NCBI GenBank assembly: GCA_911728455.2
Contig: CAJVRT020000003.1
Coordinates: 1-64,000, forward strand
DNA: 64,000 nucleotides
Source: Marthasterias glacialis
Taxonomy: Eukaryota > Echinodermata > Asteroidea > Forcipulatida > Asteriidae
Reading direction: 5' to 3'
This document shows, piece after piece, positions 43,692 through 53,925 of the stretch (the first letter of the stretch is position 1; each line of letters opens with the position of its first letter). Made by a program: the position numbers and the translations under genes. The notes beneath the pieces are model-generated. The model did not search any database and was not told where the DNA came from. It saw only the letters and a list, made by a program, of their open reading frames with translations.

Positions 43692-44647
43692 CAGAGCTGC
43701 CAACCTTCACCAATCAAAATCAGTATTCCTGAAGCCAAAAATCATTAATTTTCCCCATAAAATACAAAGTTTTTTTAAATTTCAGTTTCAAATAATGGGC
43801 TTTGTATTAGTATTCATAGTACCATAGATTTATAGTTTCATACTGATAATGAAAAATGCCTTCACACATTGATCAGTTTCTCAATTACAGGAAATACATT
43901 ATTAATTTTGTTGACAACTTGTGCATAAAACTGCTTCAGTTTAGAGCAAAATTTTTTTTTTAAATTTTACATACTTTTTATATAATGACTCTCAATATTT
44001 TGGTAAAAACTTTTAAACTATTTTGGAGAAAACTCGTAGGTTTAAGCTAAACAGTTTACACTTGTAAATATTTCTGAATAATTTGAACCAAATCTCATTG
44101 TTTATTGTAAAAATATTAATGACTAATATTGTGCTCACATTTTCACAGCAAACAGATTCGCCATACCACCACACCAAATGTTCATACAACTTCAGCAAGT
44201 GGATTTTTGTCAACTTGATTTTCAAACAAATTCTATTTCCACCCATTCTTTATGCATTTATTGTCAGTTTTCCTTAGTTCTTGGCCTTGATTGCGATCTA
44301 TATATTCTTGTTGGTTACTTATGCCTTATGGTTAAACTTTCAAGTTGATTCAGCACGGCGTGTGCTGAGAAATTCTTACAGCGTCTGTCTGCCGCCGCTT
44401 CCATACCAAAAGCATTGAAAAAAACTGCGGAGCCAGACTCCGTGGAGTGTAAATGTATGCTGTACAATGTGCACTTGTGTCTGCGTCTTGACTTTATATT
44501 GTCTTATGTACATTTATAGCACATCGACCCAGACTTCATTCTTTTGATGCATGTGTTTTATCTAACTTACTATAGCCAGATTTGTCTATTATTTAGTGTC
44601 AGGATTTTGTTCTAAAAACAAAAACGTCTTTCACTGTCTTTGCTTTT

Positions 44648-45462
44648 CAATAATAATAATATAGAGTACTTCTAAAGCGCCAAATCCACATTGATTATGT
44701 GCTCAAGGCGCTGAGGAAAGGAAAGGAAAAGATTTCACGGAAAGGGAAGAGACGAAGGATAAAAGAACAACAATCATGACAATGGAAGGAAACTACTGGA
44801 AGGCAATTTTGAACAAATGGGTTTTTAGAGCAATTTTGAAACAATCGATATTTGAAATATTACGAATGTGATATGGCAATTGATTCCATAAGGAAGGTCC
44901 AGCATGTGAAAATGACCGATCCCCCCATGATTTCTTGGATTTTGGAACAGCAAGCAATTTGGAATCAGAAGATCTTAAACGTCGAGGAGGATTGTATGGC
45001 ATCAACAAATTAACATTATACTCTGGAGCAGATCCATGGATACAGTGAAAAACTAACAATAATAACTTAAATACAATGCGGAACTCAATAGGTAACCAAT
45101 GTAGTGAGGACAAAACTGGAGTTATGTGAGTAGAGCATCTGATAAGGGTAACAATACGGGCTGCAGAATTTTGTAATTTTTGTAAGCGTGAGAGTTGGGA
45201 TTGTGGAAGTTGAAACAAGAGCGAATTACCAAAATCAAGCCGGGATGATATCAAAGCATGTACTATCTTTTCTGTAGCAGAGCGGGTTAGATACCTGCGA
45301 ATGATGCCTAAATTACGCAATTGATACCGGACTGATTTACACACGGCAGGGATCTGGGCAGACATAGACATTGTGGAGTCAAATAAAACTCCAAGATTCC
45401 TGCACGACTTAGATGGCATAACATCAATATTACCAATTTTCAAAGATGGGAGTCTTATCTTG
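44648..45462 (-). mobile_element. 5'-truncated CR1/L2-like LINE inserted in the DNA transposon
   Basis: In minus orientation it contains the end of a reverse transcriptase ORF, then a short 3' UTR with GCGCCTTGAGCACATAATC and TTGGCGCTTTAGAAG, and a 3' terminal (TATTATTATTG) microsatellite, as is typical of L2/CR1-type tails. The flanks TGTCTTTGCTTTT and TGTCTTGTCTTTTT look like a target duplication. The uninterrupted site is visible in the sister transposon at 60,590-60,620. Confidence 0.82.
44793..45460 (-). pseudogene. C-terminal fragment of a non-LTR reverse transcriptase
   Basis: About 220 residues in one frame with the order RNLGVLFDS, CKSVRYQLRNLGIIRRYLT, HALISSRLDFGNSLL, LQKLQNSAARIV, HWLPIEFRIVFKLLLLVF, LRSSDSKLLAVPKSK, GDRSFSHAGPSLWNQLPYHI and FKIALKTHLF. 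These are conserved blocks after the thumb domain in CR1/L2/Jockey-type retrotransposons. The catalytic FADD-containing part and the endonuclease are absent through 5' truncation, so it cannot be active. The frame is undamaged over its length, implying a young insertion. Confidence 0.88.
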
Positions 45463-45951
45463 TCTTGTCTTTTTATCGTGGATCATTGTTTTGAACGTTC
45501 TGTGGGCTATTTAAAACATAACAACTAATTCCATACTAGTTGGCAGCTCAGCGAGGGTAGTTCTTTTATTATAGTCTGAACAAACACCCCAATTTGACAG
45601 TGTTCTGACACCACAGTCGGTTTTGTTTTTATTTTGTATTCTGCACATTTTCTACACAAACATATATTATTTTAAGAAGTGAACCTTGTCAATGAACTTT
45701 GTTCAACATTGTTTATTATGCCATTCAGTCAGGTAACTGATAATAAGCTGTTCAGTTCATTATCTCTGAGAAGTGCCACTCATCAAAGCAAATATAGATC
45801 TCATCCTCTAATTCTAAAACATGTCAAAGATCAGAGCATTTCAATCAGAAATATTTGTAGAAGACAAATCTTTCAATTACATACTAGATCTGTTAATCTG
45901 TAACAAGAGATATTAACATGCAGTCATTAGTCACTGCAAATCAAGACCTAC

Positions 45952-46133
45952 CTCTCATTATGAGCTTCCTGTTTCTTGTACATCTGCATCTCTCCCTTTA
46001 GTGTCTTCAAAGCTTCACTGGTAGAGTCCTCAGCATCTACCCTGGGAGTCTGAGACTGACTAGGATCTTGTGGGTCTTGGGTTACCATGGTTATGGGCTT
46101 TAGAATCCAAGAGGCTGGTGACATGAGAGACAC
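45952..46133 (-). CDS. Fourth copy of the conserved exon, longer 5' part (182 nt)
   Basis: The 3' two thirds match the 155-nt exon of blocks A-C (QDPSQSQTPR, TSEALKTLKGE, YKKQEAHNER), but the start differs: VSLMSPASWILKPITMVTQ after an acceptor CTTATCTCAG. It starts in phase 0 and ends in phase 2 like the others; the donor is GAGAG|GTAGGT. No TRIM gene accompanies it. It may belong to the parental or a separate locus. Confidence 0.5.
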
Positions 46134-46799
46134 CTGAGATAAGAAAAACAAAAAGCTTTTGAAATCAAACAACTGCATAGAAAATCATATGTTAGGTACC
46201 TACAAAAGTTCATAAAATAGCTCTTGGATTTATTTGTAGAATCTGTGAGAATCTGTTTAAATTTGTTTCCTGTGGCTACCATTAATATAAAAGCCAATAA
46301 ATTCCAACATTTTCCAAACTAACTGCAGACAACAGTGCAACAATTATAAATATGATCACTTAATTAATTTATGAAGAACAACGAACCCTATTCATGAAAA
46401 TCTGAATAAAAGATAGGGGAAAAAGACAGTCTTTTCAAAACTTTCATTTACAAATAGTTGGATTGTTTTCTAAAAAATGCAATAGAACAGTCTCCTTAAT
46501 TAGCACATCATGACTACAATTTTCTAAACAGTCCTATACAAACAATTTGATTCCAACAAGACATCTAAATCCATATAACCCTACATGAAAGTATTGCAGT
46601 ATGCTCCAGTCCAATGTTCAACAACCTGTTCTTTATATGTCACTGAGTCCCAGTAATGTACATGTATGGGTCAGACACCATCAACTTCAGAACGCAATGG
46701 CATTTCAGTCTGTAATACACTCAATGCAGTAGCAGTAGATATGTACAGTAGTCATAGGACAATACGTCACACAGAGTAGAACACAAAGGCTAAATATAG
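46134..46799. other. Spacer, nothing recognised
   Basis: AT-rich, with no repeat partner noticed within the window. Confidence 0.4.
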
Positions 46800-47072
46800 A
46801 AAGGGGGAATTTCCACCTAACAGTAATAGATACATGTAGGGCGTGTTGTGCTGTACTATTAACCATAGAGCTACCTGTATGTAACTCTATGGTAATGCAA
46901 TAATTATACAGAAGGGACACCAGTTAGTGTGTTGTGCCAACATCTAACAGATCATTGCTGGCATTTCCTCTTCAACTTCAAGATTGGATGTTGTGTTTCA
47001 TGCCATCTTCTTATTCAATAATAGTAAGTTGTATTTACAGTTTGTAATTTTGTCAAAGGCAAGCAGGGTAAC
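46800..47072. repeat. Left part of duplication block C
   Basis: Homologous to 13,460-13,697 (GGGCGTGTTGTGC, TTGCTGGCATTTCCTC, TTGTATTTACAG). It stops exactly at the left end of the 4.6 kb transposon. Confidence 0.85.
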
Positions 47073-47076
47073 ATTT

Positions 47077-47674
47077 GTGACCAGCTCCAGCAAAACCCAA
47101 CACTTGGGGTAAAAAATTTAAATTGAGGTTTTGATGTCAACTTAATGAGCACACAAAGAGCTTTATTTTGAGAGATGTTTGAAGAAATTCGGACAAATTA
47201 TGACAAAGTTATGGCATTTTTTGGATTGACAAGTCAGAAAAGGTGAAATTGAGATATAAGCGTATAAAGTTAACAAACCGTTTGATTTTGTATGACAAAA
47301 GCTCCACACGCATTAACTCCTTAGCAACGATATGATTCTAACGGAATTTGGGCTTGAAACTTTCAACAATTATTTAATACACCTTATAGAAACTGGAAAA
47401 CAAATTTCATGGCAGTTGAATATTTTTTATTAAAAATATGCAAATGAGTAAAAAAGTCACAAAACATAAAAAATACCCTTTAAAGAATAGCTAAATTCAG
47501 TAGATGCACTCCCTATAAGAGGCTTTTCTCTGCAATTAAACTATTTATTCCACTGTTGGTTGATGCACTATGATAAGGCACCACTTTGTAGAAAAAAAAT
47601 TATATTAAAATTAATATTGATCACTTAATTATGCAAAATATGCAAATGAGCCGGACAAAAAAACTTTTAATGTC

Positions 47675-47705
<31 letters not shown>

Positions 47706-50700
47706 GGAATCCAATTTGACAATTCAAAAAATGTTGCTTGCAATTAATGAAATAGGGTTAAAATAACAAAATAAAAATCACTCAAATAGCACACTCATGT
47801 GCAAAAGAAATTATCATTGTCTTCCTAGGTTCTTTTTCTTCACCTCTTTTCCAAGATATGACAGATAATGTTTGTCGACCAGACATAAAGCTTGTGTTAT
47901 TTTACATAATATGAAAATTAGTATTCTTATATATTTAATTTAATTTATCAAGCTTCTGGTTCTGGACAAACCAAGTCCTTTGTATCTTCTTTGCAGAACT
48001 CTCTGATCTGTTCGTATAAATAGCGCCTGCGACAAGCATCCATTCCAGGTGCGGGAACAATCGGGGGAAGTGTTGATGGCGGTGCTGACCGGGCAAAAAC
48101 AAAAGACTGCTCATCACTACCGGAATGCTCCTGAAATGACATCGTACCAGGATTGTCTTCAGAGACTCTGAAGTGCTGGTACGATTTCACTCCAGGAAAT
48201 CGTCTGTAGTGTGGCGACAGATGATTAGCCCAGTCATACACTGTCACAAACACTTCTCCTGATTCATTACCAACCAGCTGCGGAATATTAATACCTTGGA
48301 CGCTTGACGCATTCACCACATCACAAATCTCCTGCAAAGAAGATACATGGGTCCTTCGGTACCTCCTCTTTAGAAGCCCAAAGCACCAGTCTGGTGCGAA
48401 CTTTGTGTGGCCTACGGGCAAAAAAGAGAATGTGACTGATTTGTGCAAATTATTGAAAACACGCCATGACAGGTATTGGAGCAAAGTGTTGTTCTTGTTT
48501 TGGCCACTGCAGTTGTCGGCATGAAGGTGAACATGTTGCTCTCCAAGCCCATAATTTTCCAAAAAGTGATGCAAATAGCTTACAACAACATTGGCCCCCT
48601 TACCACAGCTGACCCCCTCATCTGCCAAGTAATTAACCTGGGCAGGTAAGCCCTCCGCAACAACACCAAAAATGTGGCACTTGCGGGGTGTCTTGAAATA
48701 GATAGGTCCAGGCTGTTGGGGGTCAGCTGGGTAGTGGACCTGCTGAGCAAAATCAAAGCTATAGTGGAAAGTTATGGGCTTGGAGTTAGCAACATTTTTA
48801 CCTAGAGAGTCAACACGGCTTTCAACTGCAGCGGCCTTAGATGCCCGGCAAGAAGCATTGTAGAAGCTCCTTTCCTCCTGGGCCCTGAGAAGATGTCGCT
48901 GCTGGCGCAACAAAGCCTCCGTCTTCTCTTCCTCCGGAACATTGACCTATGAAAGAAACAAAAGCAAAAAGAACACTCTCTTATCAACTTTGTGGTGACA
49001 CGTATTAAGGCTGAATAAAAAAAAAATCAAGGATTCCACTGATTGTTCAAAATTCAACGACATTATAAAAATACCTGCTTAGTGATCAGGTTGTTGTTCT
49101 TTTGGCAAGTCCAACAGAGGTCTGTTGCCGGCTTTGCAACGACGATATAGGGGAGAAGGCCTTTCCACAGCTTTCTGAACGTTGACAAAGCCACAGGTCC
49201 ATTCTCCGGTAGTGACCGCTTATATAGACGCCACACTTGGGCCTTGGTAACGGAGGTCGGAAGCAACTTCACATCTGCAGACTTTACACCCGCTATTCTG
49301 CCAGGAAGGAGGATGCAGTTCTGCGACGCAAAGTTTACAATGAACTTTACAACTCCCTGGACTTGTTCGAGCTTCAGCAATTTCTTTCCCCGTCTTCCGC
49401 CTACAAACAAAATTAATTGATCAGTTAGTATCCAAGCACTTAATTATTGTATGGCTTCAAATAAAAGAGCTTACAAAGGCATTTTTGTCAACGTGAAATA
49501 AAACTAAGTAGGCCTCACCTGATTTCTTCCTTCTTGGGACCAGGCCATGTGTTTCATACCATCTCTTCAGATTAGTGAACTTCTGCGTCCCGATGTCCAT
49601 CAGGTAGAAGAAGCTGTATCGGCACACCCTCTTCTGACCGTAGTTGAAACTCCTCATCCGGGTTTGTTTTCGCTCAACTTGTTTTCTTTTTTTTCCTGAG
49701 GTAGTTGCGGCATCATTCAGTGAGGTCGAGATAATCCCAAGAAGCAGCAAGTCTTTCTCAAACTCCGTCAGCTCTTTTACAGTGTATCTGGATGAAGAAT
49801 AAAAAAAAAAAAAAATATTGTCAATTTTATTTCGTAAAGTATTAATTCAATCAAATACATCTTGTTTCAGGGAATTTAAAATAAATGTTTTGTTTATTTT
49901 CACAATATTGTTTTGAAACCATTGATTTTATTGACAAATCAACTATAAATTCAACTGAACAGGAACAAATAAAAATGATGGCTCACCTAATTTCATCGAC
50001 CTCGGCCTTTGTGAATTGTTCAATGCATCGCCTGCCATTGAAAAGTGTGCACTTGCACTTGTTGACCTTGTTATCAAGAGGTTCCAGATCAACAAGTGTT
50101 CTTGCAAGATCATTGGCAGCCTCAGCTTCATCTTCTGCGTCATCTATGATTTCGGTAGCGTCGTCATCTATCTCAAGAGACATTGGTTCCTCTTCAGCAT
50201 CATAAATTGAAATCATCTCCTCGTGATCTTCCTCTGCTGATGTCAAACTTTGTTGTGATGAAGGTCCGGCGTCATCCTCATCCGATGATTGCTTATCATC
50301 ATCATCAGACTCCGAGTCTGAAAATGTATGATTGAAAGAAATATAAATCTTAACGTATGAGGGGAAAAAACAAATTCAGTTTGAAAAGAAAAACAAAAAA
50401 GTACTGGGACTACACTTATGACTAAAAAACTGACATTACAGTTGCATAAAAAAAACAAGAAAAAAAAACTCAGTTAACCTAGGCCATAAAAAAGATTAAA
50501 AAAACAAAACACAGTTAAAAAATTTCTAAATTATTCCGTATCTTTCATGATTAATGAAAGCAAAATTACAAAGACGAGTTAGGCCTAGGTCTACTTAGGC
50601 TTTCGGATTCGGTGAAAAACATAAAGTTCATGCAGAACAAAACTAAGGGGGGCTTTGATGAAGAAAAACACGTTGGGTGGGTGGGACGAGCGATAATTTT

Positions 50701-51672
50701 TTTTTCCTGTAGTAAGATTACATGTACTTGTTTCTTTGTTACCGGCTGTGACAGCTTAGAGCTATTGGTCACACAGAATAATTCATATTGGCATTATTTT
50801 TTTAAAATTCATGACCATAAACCAGTTAAAGAAAATTAAATAAACGTGAGTGTGTGTAAAACATACCGCTGCCTTCTGCATCGCTGTCGTCGTCATTACC
50901 ACCTAATGGAACAGTGAAGTATTCGGCAAACACTTTCTCGACACCTTTTATTTCCATACCACATGCATTAACATCGTTCAGCATCGAAGCTATGACTCGA
51001 TCATCGACACATGCATGTTTCTCCGACATAATTGCCGAAAAAATGCAGCAATTTAGGACAAATATTTGGAAAACGAAACTCAGAAAGTTTGCTTTGCTTT
51101 ACACACGAGTCGAGGTTGAAACACGCTCGGTCAAAAACCCGGAAGCAAACCCCAATTGACACGTCATTCCCGCATATGGACCAATGAGATCGTTCAATTT
51201 GTGTCACATGATTAGCAACCGCGTTGTTTACAGACCCAACAACAAGAAGGCACGTAATGATTGGCATGTTCTATGGCTGTTTTCATTGGTTTGTGATGAC
51301 AGAGCAAGCCCATAGTTTCCTTATTTGGAATAAGCAACCCCAAACGTTTATTTCCATACCAAACACTTCGGGGATCGACATAGAAGTTGTCGTTAAACGA
51401 TGTGAGAAAAAACTCAAAGTTGCCCGTAGTTTCATTGTTTTAGCGCAACAAAGACGAAAACAGGAAAACATTTGTGTTTTTCAAATCAAATTTTTGTACA
51501 TTTTCAGATGATTTTCGAGCCAATTTTTTTTTTAAAACAAATCTTAAATGTTTCCAGATGTCAATTCTGCCGAATTTACAAATTGATCCCCGATACCATT
51601 TTTCAACGTTCTGAGCCCATACAAAGTAATGGGAAATGCCGAGAAGCGTCGGGTTTTGCCAGAGCTGGTCAC
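47077..51672. mobile_element. 4.6 kb autonomous-looking DNA transposon with an intact five-exon gene
   Basis: The left end reads GTGACCAGCTCCAGCAAAAC and the right end, read inward, GTGACCAGCTCTGGCAAAAC. The similarity covers ~29 bp with four mismatches. ATTT flanks both sides (47,073-47,076; 51,673-51,676); the exact cut could also give a 5 or 6 bp duplication (CATTT or ACATTT). The uninterrupted locus at 13,691-13,706 is a paralogous empty site, so both boundaries are firm. The only gene inside runs on the minus strand (47,948-51,029). The rest is ~640 bp of upstream sequence with CCAAT at 51,179 and CACGTCA at 51,161, and ~870 bp of AT-rich 3' sequence with a 27-base A run. Confidence 0.9.
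47948..51029 (-). CDS. Putative transposase, uncharacterised RNase-H-like (DUF7869-like) family, 695 aa in five exons
   Basis: Exons 51,029-50,867, 50,317-49,987, 49,787-49,519, 49,400-49,075 and 48,946-47,948. All introns are GT-AG and codon phases join perfectly (1, 2, 1, 0), giving one uninterrupted protein. Residues ~45-100 are strongly acidic (DDDSDAEGS, SESDDDD, DEDD). Then comes a Cys motif CKCTLFNGRRC, a KRVCRYSFFYLMDIGTQKF domain with LPGRIAGVKSADVKLLP, and a CWTCQK pair. The C-terminal 330 residues look like an RNase-H fold: FHYSFDFAQQ (D428), HLHADNCSGQNKNN (D507) and GHTKFAPDWCFG (D549) are candidate catalytic acids. I recall close relatives as uncharacterised proteins across cnidarians, molluscs and fish; the family name is from memory. 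Location between TIRs supports a transposase role. A poly(A) signal is possible at 47,544-47,549. Confidence 0.87.
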
Positions 51673-51930
51673 ATTTGATTGAAATTATTCTACCTCATAC
51701 TGCTATGAGAATATGGGCTGGGTGATAAACTACAATGTACAACCACAACTCTGCTGGTCTTAAAGGCAGGTTTTTGTTTAATCCTCACTCAAAAATTACT
51801 TGTCTTTATAACACGTACAGTAAGTTTCGCTTTGATTTGATTTGTTTGCTTCTTTCAATTCATGTTCAGGGGCCTTACTTGGCACGGAGATTTGTATATG
51901 GTACGTTTACCCGTTTTCGGTCAACACCTA
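51673..51930. repeat. Continuation of block C after the transposon
   Basis: Homologous to 13,698-13,930 (CCTCATACTGCTATGAGAA, GGGCTGGGTGATAAACTACA, ACAACACTGCTGG-like stretch). Confidence 0.85.
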
Positions 51931-52862
51931 TTTCCATTTTGACTCCTGTTTGACATTGACCGAAAGCTTCAAGCTAATTCGACTCTCCGATTGATCACTC
52001 AAACAAACAAAAATTGAGAATGAAATTTCCTGTCTTAAGTTACACCCAATACACTAATTTAATTTTTGACTCGCAATCAAATGTCTCCAAAAATGACAAT
52101 CCCCTGTCAAATATTCTAAATGAAAGTATCATCGGTAAGGTCAAGTTCCATTTTCCCCAGATAGAATGGCAGATCATGTGATCATGTTGTTAAGTGGGGT
52201 TATGGCGTGCCAATATTGCAGAAACCTTAAGTATTTTTTTAATGAATATGACTTTGTACAGCATATATGTACACTGCACACTCTAATGAATTACAATGGG
52301 TCCTAATAAAGCTTCAATGGCTAAATGAGATTCCTTTTTTCCCCAAATTACTCATGGCCACTTTGAAATTCAAGATTATCAGATTGCTAAACATTATTTA
52401 ATTTTGTTTTAATGTGTATTAACGAAACAGAACAGGCACTTGTATTTTGTTCAGTAATATTTTTTTAAATTTTAGAACAACAAATTCATCTCAGTAGCCG
52501 CTGTGCTGATTATTATTTTTTTTTCTACTTCCCTTGAAATGCCGTTACATTTATACACAGTTTTTCCTCCGCGGCACTTTGGTCACTCCTCAAACTTACA
52601 CCAATCATGTGCGCAGTATCAGTAACGTCACCATGACATCATCACCCGTCACGTGACACCACATAAAAGATAAGATATTTAAATATTTGAAAATGCATAT
52701 TAAATCGACCACTAGAGACCGTAGGTTTATCTTTGCGGGATTAGATTGAGGTAATATAGGTCTTTATTTTATTCAGTGTGCATGACATCCTGTCACCACT
52801 ACTTCCAGTCCAAAAAAAAAAAATAGGACCGATGACGTCATATATCATATGATGCATTTGTC
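51931..52862. other. Spacer before the minisatellite
   Basis: AT-rich, no gene or terminal repeats seen. Confidence 0.45.
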
Positions 52863-53366
52863 AGTGCATTCATGCATGGACTAGGTGTGTGTTTGTGTGT
52901 GAATGCGTATTGTCATAATAGACTCTGTGCATTCATGCATGGACTAGTTGTGTGTTTGTGTGTGACTGCATATTGTCATAACGGACTCTGTGCATTCATG
53001 CATGGACTAGGTGTGTGTTTGTGTGTGAATGCGTATTGTCATAACGGACTCTGTGCATTCATGCATGGACTAGGTGTGTGTTTGTGTGTGAATGCGTATT
53101 GTCATAACGGACTCTGTGCATTCATGCATGGACTAGGTGTGTGTTTGTGTGTGACTGCGTATTGTCATAACGGACTCTGTGCATTCATGCATGGACTAGG
53201 TGTGTGTTTGTGTGTGACTGCGTATTGTCATAACGGACTCTGTGCATTCATGCATGGACTAGGTGTGTGTTTGTGTGTGACTGCGTATTGTCATAACGGA
53301 CTCTGTGCATTCATGCATGGACTAGGTGTGTGTTTGTGTGTGAATGCGTACTGTCCCTATGGACTC
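52863..53366 (+). repeat. 63 bp minisatellite, eight copies
   Basis: CATGCATGGACTAGGTGTGT occurs at 52,871, 52,934, 52,997, 53,060, 53,123, 53,186, 53,249 and 53,312 (second copy with one change). Because 63 is divisible by three the array is open in one frame for 172 codons (21-residue repeats), but this is a by-product. Block B has a single decayed unit at ~32,310-32,355, so the array expanded only in block C. Confidence 0.95.
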
Positions 53367-53572
53367 CGTGCTTGGATAACGTGGGGCTAAGGGAAAGGGC
53401 ACAGACAGCTTTGATTAAGTCTTTCATAATACACGTATGACTTTGTGATCAAGTCTACCATTGATGAAGAAGTTACTGGTATAAAGAACTCATCAACATC
53501 AACATTTCTGACTTATTTTCTCTTAGAATTTACAGATTAATATTTTCACAAGAACATGCACATCCGATAAGA

Positions 53573-53602
53573 ATGGCAATAAATACAAGAGCATTACATT
53601 GA
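53573..53602 (+). other. Vestigial copy of the TRIM acceptor and start codon (block C)
   Basis: Same relic as at 32,553: AGAATGGCAATAAATACAAG after TCTTAGAATTTACAG; the frame gives MAINTRALH and a stop. Confidence 0.8.
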
Positions 53603-53925
53603 TTTTAGAATCAACAATTAGCATCTGAAGATTGCTGGAAATTGAGGCATGAAAACATGTTATTGTTACTGGAGCATCTGAAAAAATATCATCAGTCTCA
53701 CTACACCCAGTAAGATCACGGTCCCAATGGTCATGTTGATTCCTTTAATCACTTTTTATAACCCCAATGAATATAACAACACTGTGAAGATAATACCCAG
53801 CAGACACAGACCTTACCCTCGAAAACATTTAAAACTACCTTGAAGGTTTCATGTTTATCAAGTCAACAGAGTCATTTTCTCTTATAATTCACAGGTCAAC
53901 AATTTGGCAAATACATCCAATCAGA

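Larger units (their letters stand above)
43692..45551. mobile_element. CAGAGCTGCCAACC-ended DNA transposon with 6 bp TSD, split by a LINE
   Basis: The left end is CAGAGCTGCCAACC; the right end read inward is CTGAGCTGCCAAC. CGAGGG is duplicated at 43,686-43,691 and 45,552-45,557. The internal sequence matches 59,768-60,771 (CAATCAAAATCAGTATTCCTG, CTTTTAAACTATTTTGGAGA, GCATAAAACTGCTT and others). A LINE fragment at 44,648-45,462 interrupts it. No transposase. Confidence 0.82.

Noticed and set aside
52872-53390. 172-codon plus-strand frame of 21-residue repeats
   Set aside because: It is the 63 bp minisatellite read in frame; block B has only one decayed unit and no ORF.
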